A stretch of 64,000 nt of DNA from Gordonia sediminis (GTDB taxonomy: Bacteria; Actinomycetota; Actinomycetes; Mycobacteriales; Mycobacteriaceae), in the NCBI GenBank assembly GCA_004193205.1, contig RZUM01000011.1, positions 62,001 to 126,000 of the forward strand. Direction: 5' to 3'. This document shows, one piece after another, positions 27,993 to 36,156 of the stretch (positions are counted from its first letter, which is position 1; the number at the start of each line of letters is the position of its first letter). The notes beneath the pieces are model-generated. The model saw nothing but the letters and a program-made list of their open reading frames with translations, was not told the origin of the DNA and ran no database searches. The translations under genes were made by a program, and so were the position numbers.

Positions 27993-29069
27993 CGCCGCGA
28001 GTAGCCCTGTCGCGGCCTTCATCCCCGCGCCGGGCTCGTGCTCCTGGCTTGCGGCAAGAAACACGTTGAGGATCATCTGCACGTCGCCGTTCTCGTCCAG
28101 GATCGGCGCGTGCACGCTGCGAATCTGGTCGGACTGCTCGTGGCCGGTCGGATTGAATGGGAGGTCGGCCCCGGTGAAACGTGCAGCCCTGGTCGTCCAC
28201 GAACGTTCGAACTCGATGAGGGCCTCACTACGCACGCTGACCGTGTAGCCGACTGAACGAATGTCGGCCAGAACCTTCCGGACCTCGTCGGCGCCCTCGG
28301 CGGGTAGTGGACGAAGCCATCCTTCCACGACACCCGCGGGTGCAAACGCCATGTAGGTGAGACCCACCGGCGCAACCAAAGGATGCCGAGTACCCACCAG
28401 ATCCAGCACTCGCGGGCCCGTCCCCCCGGTCGTGGCGACGACCACCTCGTCGTCGCCGTCGATAACGGTTGCAGTGACCACCGCGGACAGGGTCTGACTC
28501 AGTTCGTCCATGACGGGCCGAGCGCGTTCGAGAACCTTGAACCACATCGACAGGCCCGCGTCGCTGGTCGCCATCGTCCGAGGGATGAACTGGCCGTATC
28601 CGCCTTGGAAGAACATCAATGGCCGTCCCCCCGACTCGACATCGAGGCGTCGCACCTCGCCGATCACGATTTCATGGTCACCCGCCTGGTGGACCGTCCA
28701 CAGTTCACATTCGATCCAGCACACCGATCCGTCGATGATCGGCAGCCCGTCCGGCGACGGATGCCAGTCGATCGCATCGAACTTGTTCGGGTTCTTGGTG
28801 GCCAGGGTCCGGCACACCGATTCCTGTTCGCCGGCAAGGATGTTCACGCAAAAGCGTCGCTGGGGCGCCATGCGCGGCCAACTGGTGGAATTGCCGTCGG
28901 GCAGAAAACCCACCAACGGCGGATCGAGTGACACCGAGGTGAAAGTGCCCACGGTCAGTCCGACGGGGCTGCCATCGGCGGCAAGCCCCGTGACCACCGC
29001 CACGCCGGTGGGATATCGGCCGAGAACCTGCCTGAAATGGTTGCCGTCGATCGCGCTGCCTGCCGCCAT
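27942..29069 (-). CDS. flavin reductase-domain protein fused to an IclR-like C-terminal domain
   Basis: A 375-residue protein. Residues 1-165 form a flavin-reductase/FMN-binding split-barrel domain (HpaC-like), with RYPTGVAVVTG, GLTVGTFTSVSLDPPLVGF and CVNILAGEQ. This domain supplies reduced FMN to a two-component monooxygenase. Residues about 170-355 resemble the IclR effector-binding (GAF-like) domain, for example VRKVLADIRSVGYTVSVRSEALIE and HAPILDENGDVQMILNVF. No helix-turn-helix is present. The partner is plausibly one of the luciferase-like enzymes nearby. The C-terminal 15 or so residues are encoded by the 26-bp repeat. A palindromic operator lies 63 bases upstream of the ATG. Confidence 0.78.
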   Translation of the reverse strand: MAAGSAIDGNHFRQVLGRYPTGVAVVTGLAADGSPVGLTVGTFTSVSLDPPLVGFLPDGNSTSWPRMAPQRRFCVNILAGEQESVCRTLATKNPNKFDAIDWHPSPDGLPIIDGSVCWIECELWTVHQAGDHEIVIGEVRRLDVESGGRPLMFFQGGYGQFIPRTMATSDAGLSMWFKVLERARPVMDELSQTLSAVVTATVIDGDDEVVVATTGGTGPRVLDLVGTRHPLVAPVGLTYMAFAPAGVVEGWLRPLPAEGADEVRKVLADIRSVGYTVSVRSEALIEFERSWTTRAARFTGADLPFNPTGHEQSDQIRSVHAPILDENGDVQMILNVFLAASQEHEPGAGMKAATGLLAATIGLSRQLRPSGCRDS

Positions 29070-29131
29070 GATCTGTCCTTTGTCTGATCGTGCCCAATCG
29101 CCGCCGGATTCCAGTTGCCCGCAGCGATGTC

Positions 29132-29149
29132 AGTAGACGACAGTCTACT
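29132..29149. promoter_or_regulatory. operator AGTAGAC-GACA-GTCTACT (best palindrome)
   Basis: Perfect 7-bp arms around a 4-base spacer. This is the most symmetrical copy of the TAGAC-N4-GTCTA series. It is centred about 70 bases before the flavin reductase-type start at 29069. Confidence 0.65.
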
Positions 29150-29254
29150 ATCTAGTCACACCCCTTACGCAACCCCTTATCGCCATCCACCCGCGCCCTC
29201 GGACATTCAAAGCTCGGCGGAAAACTCGGCCTACACACAACCCCCAAAGTTTGA

Positions 29255-29268
29255 TAGACACTAGTTCT
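29255..29268. promoter_or_regulatory. operator TAGAC-ACTA-GTTCT
   Basis: The left half is complete and the right half weaker. It lies 57 bases before the SnoaL-like gene start at 29326, which heads an operon with an MFS transporter. Confidence 0.45.
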
Positions 29269-29325
29269 GTAATTCGATACACCTTCTAATGCGGACTGGT
29301 TCCCAGCGATCACAGGAGGCAAACC

Positions 29326-29829
29326 ATGTCCCCGGAAACAGAACGAGAAGTCCCGACGTCGATCCGGCCCGAAGAACTGGTCGATCGCATGGCGATCCGC
29401 GACCTCGTCGCCGAGTGCTGCCATCGCGCCGACAACCGAGACATCGCCGGCCAACTCGACCTGTTTACGCCCGATGCCCGACTCGCGGTGTACTACGGAT
29501 TCGGCAATCAGCTCGAACCGGTGGCGAGCTTCGCAGGTCGCGCCGATATCGCCCTCGCTCTGGATCAGTCCGGGAAGTACGACAACACCATGCACATCCT
29601 GGGACACACCACGATCCGATTCGATCGCGCAAACACAGCGACGGCCGTATCACGCTGTGTAGCGCACCTGCACTCACGCATCGACGGGCGGCGTTGGGTG
29701 AGAACCTCGTACAACCGCTACGTCGATCAAATGCACCGCCCCGAAGGTCGATGGCTGATTCACGACCGAGCGATCTATCTGGACTGGGCCGAGGAGCGCC
29801 CGTGCGACACCGACTCGCAGATGCCGTGA
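29326..29829 (+). CDS. SnoaL-like/NTF2-fold protein
   Basis: A 167-residue protein of the SnoaL/NTF2 alpha+beta barrel superfamily. The N-terminal helix has IRDLVAECCHRADNRD, followed by LDLFTPDARL and the barrel strands, with HILGHTTI and WVRTSYNRYVDQ late. The family includes steroid isomerases, polyketide cyclases and dehydratases as well as ring-hydroxylating-dioxygenase small subunits. No specific activity can be assigned. A strong AGGAGG site (29314-29319) precedes the ATG. It is 55 bases upstream of the MFS gene, in the same direction, and a related SnoaL-like gene (31371-31763) lies beyond it. Confidence 0.75.
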   Translation: MSPETEREVPTSIRPEELVDRMAIRDLVAECCHRADNRDIAGQLDLFTPDARLAVYYGFGNQLEPVASFAGRADIALALDQSGKYDNTMHILGHTTIRFDRANTATAVSRCVAHLHSRIDGRRWVRTSYNRYVDQMHRPEGRWLIHDRAIYLDWAEERPCDTDSQMP

Positions 29830-29884
29830 TCCACGGTTCACACACTCCCCACATCGACGCAGTGGAGACAGACCAGGAGGTTCA

Positions 29885-31327
29885 GTGACCGAAACCGACC
29901 GCACGGCATCCAGATTCGCCGTGGCGACACTCTGTTATGCCGGGTTGACGGTCTCTCTGACACAGACCATGGTCATCCCATTGCAGGCCGAACTACCTGC
30001 GTTGCTGCACACCAGCGCATCGAACGCATCGTGGGTGGTGACCGTCACACTACTGTCCTCGGCCATCTCGACCGCAGTTCTCGGGAAGTTGGGTGACCTC
30101 CGCGGAAAGCGCAAGGTGCTGCTGGGGTGCGCCATCGCACTGATCCTGGGTTCCGCTCTCTGCGCCATCTCGAACCTGTTGGCGGTCGTGCTGATCGGTC
30201 GAGCGCTGCAAGGTGTTTCCATCGGGCTCATTCCCGTGGGCATGTCACTCATCCGCGACCTGGTCCCACCCCACCGCGCAGCCACGGCGATTGCGGCGAT
30301 GAGCGGAACGCTCGGTGCGGGCGCCGCGATCGGCCTTCCGCTGGCGGCCTGGCTCGTGTACGTGTCCAATTGGCACGTCTTGTTCTTGGTGTCGACGTGC
30401 GTCGGCCTGACGATCTTCGCGGCGATCTGGCTGCTCGTGCCGCCCGTCCCGTCCACGTCTGATGCCCGACTCGACATCGTCGGGGCCGCGTTGCTGACCG
30501 CCGCCCTCCTGGGTGTTCTGCTCGCCGTGTCCAAAGGTTCCACGTGGGGCTGGTCCGGCCGATGGACCATCACGTCCGCCTCGATTGGCATTGCCGCCTT
30601 GGCGACGTGGGCCTGGTGGGAACGGCGCCATCCGCAACCTTTGATCGACCTTCGTCTCGCATCCTCGCGTCCCGTGTTGGTCACGAACGCCGTTGCCATC
30701 GCGCTCGGTATGGGCTTGATCGCGCAATCCATCACACTCCCCCAAATCCTCCAGGCACCACTGGACTCCGGATATGGTCTGGGACAGAACATCTCGCAGA
30801 CCGGACTATGGATGGCACCAACGGGCCTGGTGGTGATGGCGATGTCACCGGTTGCAGGGGCAGCGATCCGGCGCCGAGGAGCACGATCGGCGTTGGCGCT
30901 CGGAACGACAGTGATCACCCTCGCCTATCTGGCCGGACTCCTGCTGATGAATGCGCCCTGGCAACTGATGATCCTGTCGTGCCTCGTGGCCAGCGGCGTC
31001 AGCTTCGGTTACGCAGCGATGCCCACCCTGGTGATGGACGCCGCGCCCACAACCGCCTCTGGGTCAATGGCCTCACTCAACACGCTATGCCGCTCGATCG
31101 GCACCGCCAGTGGGTCAGCAATCATGGGCAGCGTCCTCGCCGCCAACCGCATGTCCATCCCGGCCGGGAGCGTGCCGACGCAACACGCGTTCGTCACGTG
31201 TTTCGTGATCGCGGCGGGCTGCACGGCAATCGCCGCCGCGATGACACTGTTCATTCCGGCCCGGCATGATGACATCGCCCCCGCAGCCTCTCCGACGGCC
31301 AAACCCGCTCTGGCCGAACCCTCCTGA
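29885..31327 (+). CDS. MFS transporter, DHA2-like (14 TM)
   Basis: A 480-residue polytopic membrane protein of the major facilitator superfamily, probably the 14-helix drug:H+ antiporter-2 type. The first loop carries GKLGDLRGKRKVLL (motif A variant). RALQGVSIGLIPVGM and LGAGAAIGLPLAAWLVY (motif C-like) follow. It starts at GTG 29885 with AGGAGG four bases before. Co-transcription with the SnoaL-like gene is likely. It may export a toxic intermediate or import the substrate; direction cannot be read from the sequence. Confidence 0.85.
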   Translation: MTETDRTASRFAVATLCYAGLTVSLTQTMVIPLQAELPALLHTSASNASWVVTVTLLSSAISTAVLGKLGDLRGKRKVLLGCAIALILGSALCAISNLLAVVLIGRALQGVSIGLIPVGMSLIRDLVPPHRAATAIAAMSGTLGAGAAIGLPLAAWLVYVSNWHVLFLVSTCVGLTIFAAIWLLVPPVPSTSDARLDIVGAALLTAALLGVLLAVSKGSTWGWSGRWTITSASIGIAALATWAWWERRHPQPLIDLRLASSRPVLVTNAVAIALGMGLIAQSITLPQILQAPLDSGYGLGQNISQTGLWMAPTGLVVMAMSPVAGAAIRRRGARSALALGTTVITLAYLAGLLLMNAPWQLMILSCLVASGVSFGYAAMPTLVMDAAPTTASGSMASLNTLCRSIGTASGSAIMGSVLAANRMSIPAGSVPTQHAFVTCFVIAAGCTAIAAAMTLFIPARHDDIAPAASPTAKPALAEPS

Positions 31328-31370
31328 CCGGGCCACCATCGCAGACGCCGTAGCTTGGCCGCCGCTCGCG

Positions 31371-31763
31371 TCAAAGCCCACCGGGCCACGCCCGCGCGAT
31401 CTGCTCGACAATGTGAGAGTTGATGCGCCATCCATTCGGGGTGCGGATCAGGGTGTCCTCGTACATCGCTATGCCGGCAGTGCCGTCGGGTTTCGGAGTG
31501 AATACCTTCGACCGTGCGCGCACCATCCCGCTCGTGGTCTCATCGTCGAGCAACACGTTCGTCGTCAGGTGCGCCAAGGGCCGTGGACTCACACGTTGTA
31601 GTAGCGCCGCAATGTCGTCGAGTCCGCGAATCGACACCGGGGTTCCGCGCACCACGAACTCCGCGTCGGCGGTCATCACTTCGGCAAGCCGGTCCCATTC
31701 ACTGGCGTCGACCACAAAGGTGTACAGATCCAGCACACGTCGGATCTCGTCGGCGTTGTTCAC
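31371..31763 (-). CDS. SnoaL-like/NTF2-fold protein
   Basis: A 130-residue nuclear-transport-factor-2-like protein, with ADEIRRVLDLYTFVVDASEWDRL at the N-terminus (given here as the pattern of the first helix), EVMTADAEFVVRG, and the C-terminal strands with NGWRINSHIVEQ. It resembles the SnoaL-like protein at 29326 but is shorter. Activities in this fold include isomerisation, dehydration and cyclisation of ketone-containing substrates. It is convergent with the MFS gene and divergent from the P450 gene, with 252 bases between the two starts. GAGGAAG lies before the ATG. Confidence 0.72.
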   Translation of the reverse strand: MNNADEIRRVLDLYTFVVDASEWDRLAEVMTADAEFVVRGTPVSIRGLDDIAALLQRVSPRPLAHLTTNVLLDDETTSGMVRARSKVFTPKPDGTAGIAMYEDTLIRTPNGWRINSHIVEQIARAWPGGL

Positions 31764-32002
31764 TGTCCCACTTCCTCACCGGGTTCGGCGCGTCAGAAGT
31801 AGCCCCTGGCGCAAGACATGCATCCACTTACTGTATGGAACGTCGACTACCAAGACTAGATGGATGTGGGCTCGATGGCCAGAGGCCAAGGAGCCTCGTG
31901 CACACCTACGGCCCTCTGGGCGCAGTGGCAGGGCTCAACTGTCTGTTGGAGACGGCACAAAACGGCGGCAATGTGACACTAGCGATAACCCCATGGATTC
32001 AG

Positions 32003-32016
32003 TAGACTACCGTCTA
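32003..32016 (+). promoter_or_regulatory. operator TAGAC-TACC-GTCTA overlapping the P450 start; possible leaderless promoter
   Basis: A perfect 10/10 copy of the palindrome. Its last base is the A of the P450 ATG. TAGACT (32003-32008) also fits a -10 box (TANNNT) placed 7 bases before the A, so the mRNA may be leaderless with the repressor covering the -10 element and start site. No ribosome site exists before this ATG, which supports the idea. Confidence 0.55.
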
Positions 32017-33290
32017 TGCAAACGACTACTGCTGATCTCTCCGACATCGATCTTCGCGATCGAGACGTATTCGAGCAGGGGGTACCCCACGAGTGGTTCG
32101 CCCGGCTGCGCCGCGATGCCCCGGTGTTCGAGCACCCCATCGATCAGGGCCCGCGGATATGGATCCTGTCGAGGTATGCCGACATCACGGCGGTCAGCGC
32201 GGATTGGCAGCGCAATTCGTCCGCCGAGGCGAACGGGTCCATTCGAGGGCTCGACGAGGTCGACGAGGAACGGTGGCAGGCCGAGGTCGCAGCACGTGCG
32301 GCGACCAGCGTCGACGAGGACGTCACGGCCGGCGTGATGATCATGATGGACCCGCCGGCCCACTCGAAGTACCGCCGCCTGGTCAGCAAAGCATTCACCC
32401 CTCGTATGGTGACCCTGCTCGAGCCGGCGATTCGCCGCATCACCGCTGGACTCATCGATCAGGCCATCGCCGAGGGCGAGGTCGACTTCGTACCCAAGGT
32501 CGCCGAACCCGTCCCGCTGATGGCCATCACCGAGATGCTCGGCGCGCCTGAGGAAGACCGCCCGCAGCTGTTCACGTGGGCGAACCGGCTGATCGGCAGC
32601 GAGGACCCGGAGTTCTCCATCGACCCGCGTGACCATGAGAACGCGGTCACCTCGTTCCACCAGTACGCCGCCGCCATGGCCGAAGACCGCCGCGCCAATC
32701 CGCGTGACGACATGGCAACCGCACTCATCGAGGCCGAGATCGACGGACAGAAGATGAGCACCGACGCCTTCTGTCGGTTCTTCCGCCTGCTGACCAGTGC
32801 CGGCGCCGAATCCACCCGGTACACCACAGCGTCGGGTGTTCAGGCTCTGATCGAAAATCCGGACCAGTTCCAGGCGCTCCGTGACGACCCCACACTGGTG
32901 CCCAATGCCGTCGAGGAGATCTTGCGGTGGGCCACCCCGGTGATGTATTTCCGGCGTGCGGTGACCGAGGACTACGAACTGCATGGCAAGCAGATCCGCG
33001 CCGGCGACAAGGTCGTCCTCTGGTACGCCTCGGCGAACCGCGACGAGGAGGTCTTCGACGACCCGAACACCTTCAACATCTACCGAACCCCCAACAAGCA
33101 CATTGCTTTCGGCTCCGGCGGACCACACTTCTGCCTCGGCTCAGGACTCGCGCGTCTGCAGCTCAACATCATGTTCGAGGAGCTCGCGGCACGCGTCGAA
33201 CGCATCGAACCTCTCGGAGACCCTGTCCGACTCCGCTCCAATTTCATGAACGGCATCAAGCACCTGCCCGTCCGCCTGCACCCCGCGTAA
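32016..33290 (+). CDS. cytochrome P450
   Basis: A 424-residue soluble bacterial class I P450, a heme monooxygenase. The heme-binding motif is FGSGGPHFCLGSGLAR with Cys373 as thiolate ligand. The ExxR pair is in EEILR, and the I-helix is TSAGAESTRYT, so the acid-alcohol pair is Glu-Ser rather than the common Asp/Glu-Thr. The C-helix region has HSKYRRLVSKAFTPR. Electrons would come from the 3Fe-4S ferredoxin encoded 55 bases downstream. No ferredoxin reductase gene is adjacent. It probably hydroxylates the alicyclic or aliphatic substrate as an entry step. The CYP family cannot be given without a search. Confidence 0.93.
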   Translation: MQTTTADLSDIDLRDRDVFEQGVPHEWFARLRRDAPVFEHPIDQGPRIWILSRYADITAVSADWQRNSSAEANGSIRGLDEVDEERWQAEVAARAATSVDEDVTAGVMIMMDPPAHSKYRRLVSKAFTPRMVTLLEPAIRRITAGLIDQAIAEGEVDFVPKVAEPVPLMAITEMLGAPEEDRPQLFTWANRLIGSEDPEFSIDPRDHENAVTSFHQYAAAMAEDRRANPRDDMATALIEAEIDGQKMSTDAFCRFFRLLTSAGAESTRYTTASGVQALIENPDQFQALRDDPTLVPNAVEEILRWATPVMYFRRAVTEDYELHGKQIRAGDKVVLWYASANRDEEVFDDPNTFNIYRTPNKHIAFGSGGPHFCLGSGLARLQLNIMFEELAARVERIEPLGDPVRLRSNFMNGIKHLPVRLHPA

Positions 33291-33345
33291 ACGGGCAAGC
33301 GGATTCGCACCCTCGCGCGAGCGCGCATCACCAGGAGAAGCAAGC

Positions 33346-33543
33346 ATGGCCGACATCCACATCAGCGTCGACAAGGGCCGTTGCATCATGAGTGGCAACT
33401 GCACATTCGTGGCCGCCGATGTCTTCGACCAGGACGACGACGGATTCGTCGAGCTGCTGACATCGAGTGTCGCTGCCGAGAACGCCGAGAACGTACGCGA
33501 TGCCGCACGGCGGTGCCCCGGCGCCGCGATAGTCGTCGACTGA
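33346..33543 (+). CDS. 3Fe-4S ferredoxin
   Basis: A 65-residue single-cluster ferredoxin of the type that serves actinobacterial P450s. Cysteines 13, 19 and 57 (GRCIMSGNC and RRCPGA) form a three-cysteine site, and Ser16 stands where a 4Fe-4S protein would have its extra Cys, so a [3Fe-4S] cluster is expected. AGGAGA at 33333-33338 precedes the ATG. It lies 55 bases after the P450 gene and is followed by a strong hairpin. It carries electrons from an unlinked NAD(P)H ferredoxin reductase to the P450. Confidence 0.92.
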   Translation: MADIHISVDKGRCIMSGNCTFVAADVFDQDDDGFVELLTSSVAAENAENVRDAARRCPGAAIVVD

Positions 33544-33576
33544 ACTCACAAACTCTCACCGGATAAGGCGGCCGCT

Positions 33577-33610
33577 GTCGGCGGGACGGTACATGCACCG
33601 TTCCGCCGAC
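33577..33610 (+). terminator. hairpin after P450-ferredoxin operon
   Basis: 14-base arms (33577-33590 and 33597-33610), with one G-T wobble, close a 6-base loop. It starts 34 bases after the ferredoxin stop and separates it from the luciferase-like gene. Confidence 0.6.
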
Positions 33611-33647
33611 GGTGGTCGTTGTATTTTCCCGACGAAAGGAACCTCAG

Positions 33648-34616
33648 TTGGACCAGACGTGGACGACGGGACTGCGCTTCGGAGTGCACTTCTTGTCGCA
33701 GACCGTTCACATCGAAGAGTATGTCGCGGCCTGGCAACTGATCGAAGACGAGGGCCTGGATTGGTGTTCGGTCCATGACGGTCTGCGCTCGAGCAAGGGA
33801 CGGGACGAACCGAGCCTGGAAGGTTTGACGATCCTCGCCGCGATGGCCGCGCACACGACACGCGTTCGATGCGGAATTCTGGTGGCGGGAGCGACATATC
33901 GGCCGCCGGCGATGCTCGCCAAGATCGCCACCACCCTCGATCATCTGTCCGGCGGACGTCTGGAACTCGGGATCGGCGCGTCAGGGTTCGCGCTCGAGCA
34001 CGAGCAGCTGGGAATCCCTTTTCCGTCGACCGGCACACGAATGGACATGCTGGAGGAGACGATTCAGATCCTGCGCGCACTGTGGACCGAACCGCGGGCC
34101 ACGTTCAGCGGGAATCATTTCGAATTGCGGGAGGCGTCGCACGAGCCCAAGCCGATGCAGCCACGAATCCCGGTGTGGATCGGCGGAGGTGGGGAGAAAC
34201 GAACCCTACGGCTGATCGCCGAGTACGCCGACGGCTGGAATTACCCGCTGATCGAAGCAGATGTCTACCGGCACAAGGCCGCGGTGTTGGAGAAGCATTG
34301 CCGGGACGTGGGCCGCGATCCAGCCGAGATCCGCAAACAGGTGCTTGTCGACGCGATCCTCGGTGACAGCCGTGCGGACTGCGAAGCCCGTCTTCCGGCC
34401 GCGACGCGCGTGGAGAAACAGACTCATTCGCGGCCGCGAATCCCTTGCCACATCGGCACACCGGATGAGCTGATCGACCTCCTGATCCCGTATGTCGATC
34501 TTGGTGTCGACGATTTCGTGTTGAACACCCAACCGCCCCTCGATTCGCGAACGGTCGAGCTCTGGGCTCGCGAGGTCGTGCCTGCCCTCCGTGGTCGCGC
34601 ACAGCGGTTCTCCTGA
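33648..34616 (+). CDS. LLM-class flavin/F420-dependent oxidoreductase
   Basis: A 322-residue bacterial-luciferase-like TIM barrel. Typical segments are TRVRCGILVAGATYRPPAMLAK, SGGRLELGIGAS and IPVWIGGGGEKRTLRLIAEYADGWN. Members are FMNH2-dependent monooxygenases (including type II Baeyer-Villiger enzymes) or F420-dependent dehydrogenases. TTG 33648 is the likely start, with AAAGGA 7 bases upstream, the same arrangement as at 13858. It is the first of three LLM proteins in the window. With the flavin reductase-type protein it could insert oxygen into a cyclic ketone. It ends at a two-way hairpin convergent with the lipoprotein gene. Confidence 0.85.
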   Translation: MDQTWTTGLRFGVHFLSQTVHIEEYVAAWQLIEDEGLDWCSVHDGLRSSKGRDEPSLEGLTILAAMAAHTTRVRCGILVAGATYRPPAMLAKIATTLDHLSGGRLELGIGASGFALEHEQLGIPFPSTGTRMDMLEETIQILRALWTEPRATFSGNHFELREASHEPKPMQPRIPVWIGGGGEKRTLRLIAEYADGWNYPLIEADVYRHKAAVLEKHCRDVGRDPAEIRKQVLVDAILGDSRADCEARLPAATRVEKQTHSRPRIPCHIGTPDELIDLLIPYVDLGVDDFVLNTQPPLDSRTVELWAREVVPALRGRAQRFS

Positions 34617-34720
34617 AAACGACTGTACGAGTTCAAACTTTTGATGGAGGGCCTTGTCACCGGCGCCTGTCTCCGTAGACATTGCGGAGGATCGTTCGCG
34701 GTCTGCTGACAATGCTGACA

Positions 34721-34755
34721 CATTTGGCTCCCGCCCAGCGGGCGGGAGCCAAATG
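34721..34755. terminator. two-way hairpin terminator
   Basis: Perfect 16-bp arms (34721-34736 and 34740-34755) with a 3-base AGC loop, the inner part flanked by ATTT/AAAT. It lies between the convergent LLM gene (stop 34616) and lipoprotein gene (stop 34808) and can serve both. Confidence 0.8.
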
Positions 34756-34807
34756 GAACTGCGCGGGCTGAACACCGAAGAACACGACTCCGGTCGCGTC
34801 AGGACGC

Positions 34808-35974
34808 TCAGCCTCCCGGGTATGGGGTGACCTCCACACGGTCCCCGAAGATGCCCGTGATCCAGAGAGAATCGCCCACATGGAGAGCCGTGGTCGGCAG
34901 CGGCATCACAGGTAGGTCGGACCGACCTCCGAGGCTCGACACATTCATCGTTCCCGGGTTCACTGCGTACACGTCATACGGCACGATGCAGGGTGTGGGG
35001 TCCTCAAGGCAGGTGGCAGTGATCTTGCCCTTGTTGGCCGGGTCGAGAGTCATACCCGTGGTGAGAATCGTGTTGTCCGTGGACCACCGGAGGTTGTCGG
35101 GCATGATGGTCATCTTGTCCGACTGGGTGACGGGGCTGGTTCCGTCGATAGGAATCCGGACGATGCGCTGACTTCCCGGCATGGCGACGAATACCGCTTG
35201 TCCGTCTGTCGAGGTGAGAATACCGTTGTCGCCGGAACCTTCTGAGTGGGGAAGGACTTTCCACCCCTCTCCGGAACGCCAGATCTGCACGTTACCGGTG
35301 ATCGCGCCGTCCATGAGTTTGTCCACCGAGGCGGTCGCCGGGTCTCCCATGTTGGTCACCGCGATACCGCCGTCCGGAAGAGGTGTGACCGCGTTCGCAC
35401 CGACTCCGGCGGGCACGAGCACACAACCGACCCAGGTGAGCGCAGCGTCCGCTTTGTTCACGTCGAAGATCTCGATCGACTCACGAGCTCCATGACTGAC
35501 CGTGTACAACGTGGGTGTATCACCGTCATGTACAGCGATACCATGGGTGCTGAGCTTGCCCGGCTCGAGTGGACCGGGACAGCCGGGATATCTGGCTTGG
35601 TCCCAGTTCGCCGGAATGGTCTCCGCGACATTGACGACTTGCTTTGTGCCGGAATCGATTCGGTAGATCGTGTCCGGTTGCCCAGAACCGGCGAGCACCC
35701 ATTTGGTCCCCGCCAGCGGGATCATGTCCTCGGCGTGGGAAATACCGCAGACGGCAGTAGTATCGGCGGCACCGGTACAGGTCGCCGCAGCAGCGGATTC
35801 GGCTGCGGCACTGGTTGTCGACGACGCCGGTAGGTCGCCCGAGTCGGCGCTACACGCCGCCACCGCCGTCCCGAGAGCCACTGCAATCAGCAGTGGGCTG
35901 ATTCTCCTTGCCGCCGAACTGATCTGAATTCGGCCCTTCTCGAACATCCTCATCGCTTTCTGTCGATTCAACAC
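34808..35974 (-). CDS. secreted lipoprotein with SMP-30/beta-propeller-like domain
   Basis: A protein of about 388 residues. The N-terminal signal SPLLIAVALGTAVAAC ends in an AAC lipobox, so it is lipid-anchored outside the membrane. A Ser/Ala/Thr-rich linker follows, then a six-bladed beta-propeller-like domain with repeated motifs such as THGIAVHDGDTPTLYTVSHG, NAVTPLPDGGIAVTNMGD and DNLRWSTDNTILTTGMTLD. The pattern is that of SMP-30/gluconolactonase/strictosidine-synthase-like proteins, several of which hydrolyse lactones. Two Cys pairs probably form disulfides. GTG 35974, ATG 35953 and ATG 35947 are all possible starts. It lies among genes of a ketone-degrading pathway and could bind or hydrolyse an extracellular ester or lactone. 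Confidence 0.7.
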   Translation of the reverse strand: MLNRQKAMRMFEKGRIQISSAARRISPLLIAVALGTAVAACSADSGDLPASSTTSAAAESAAAATCTGAADTTAVCGISHAEDMIPLAGTKWVLAGSGQPDTIYRIDSGTKQVVNVAETIPANWDQARYPGCPGPLEPGKLSTHGIAVHDGDTPTLYTVSHGARESIEIFDVNKADAALTWVGCVLVPAGVGANAVTPLPDGGIAVTNMGDPATASVDKLMDGAITGNVQIWRSGEGWKVLPHSEGSGDNGILTSTDGQAVFVAMPGSQRIVRIPIDGTSPVTQSDKMTIMPDNLRWSTDNTILTTGMTLDPANKGKITATCLEDPTPCIVPYDVYAVNPGTMNVSSLGGRSDLPVMPLPTTALHVGDSLWITGIFGDRVEVTPYPGG

Positions 35975-36156
35975 GCGTCAGCAGCGGCCGAACGTCGGCC
36001 GACTCGCCACACGAAAGGCAGGGCCGTCGAATTCAGCCGTCGACGGGTTTGGTCGCGATCTGGCTCGCCCGAAGGCACAAGACGACAGAAACGTCATTGA
36101 ACTAGATGCGCGACAATGGAATTCGATATGCTCTTGCAGAAGCCCGTCTCTGGGAG

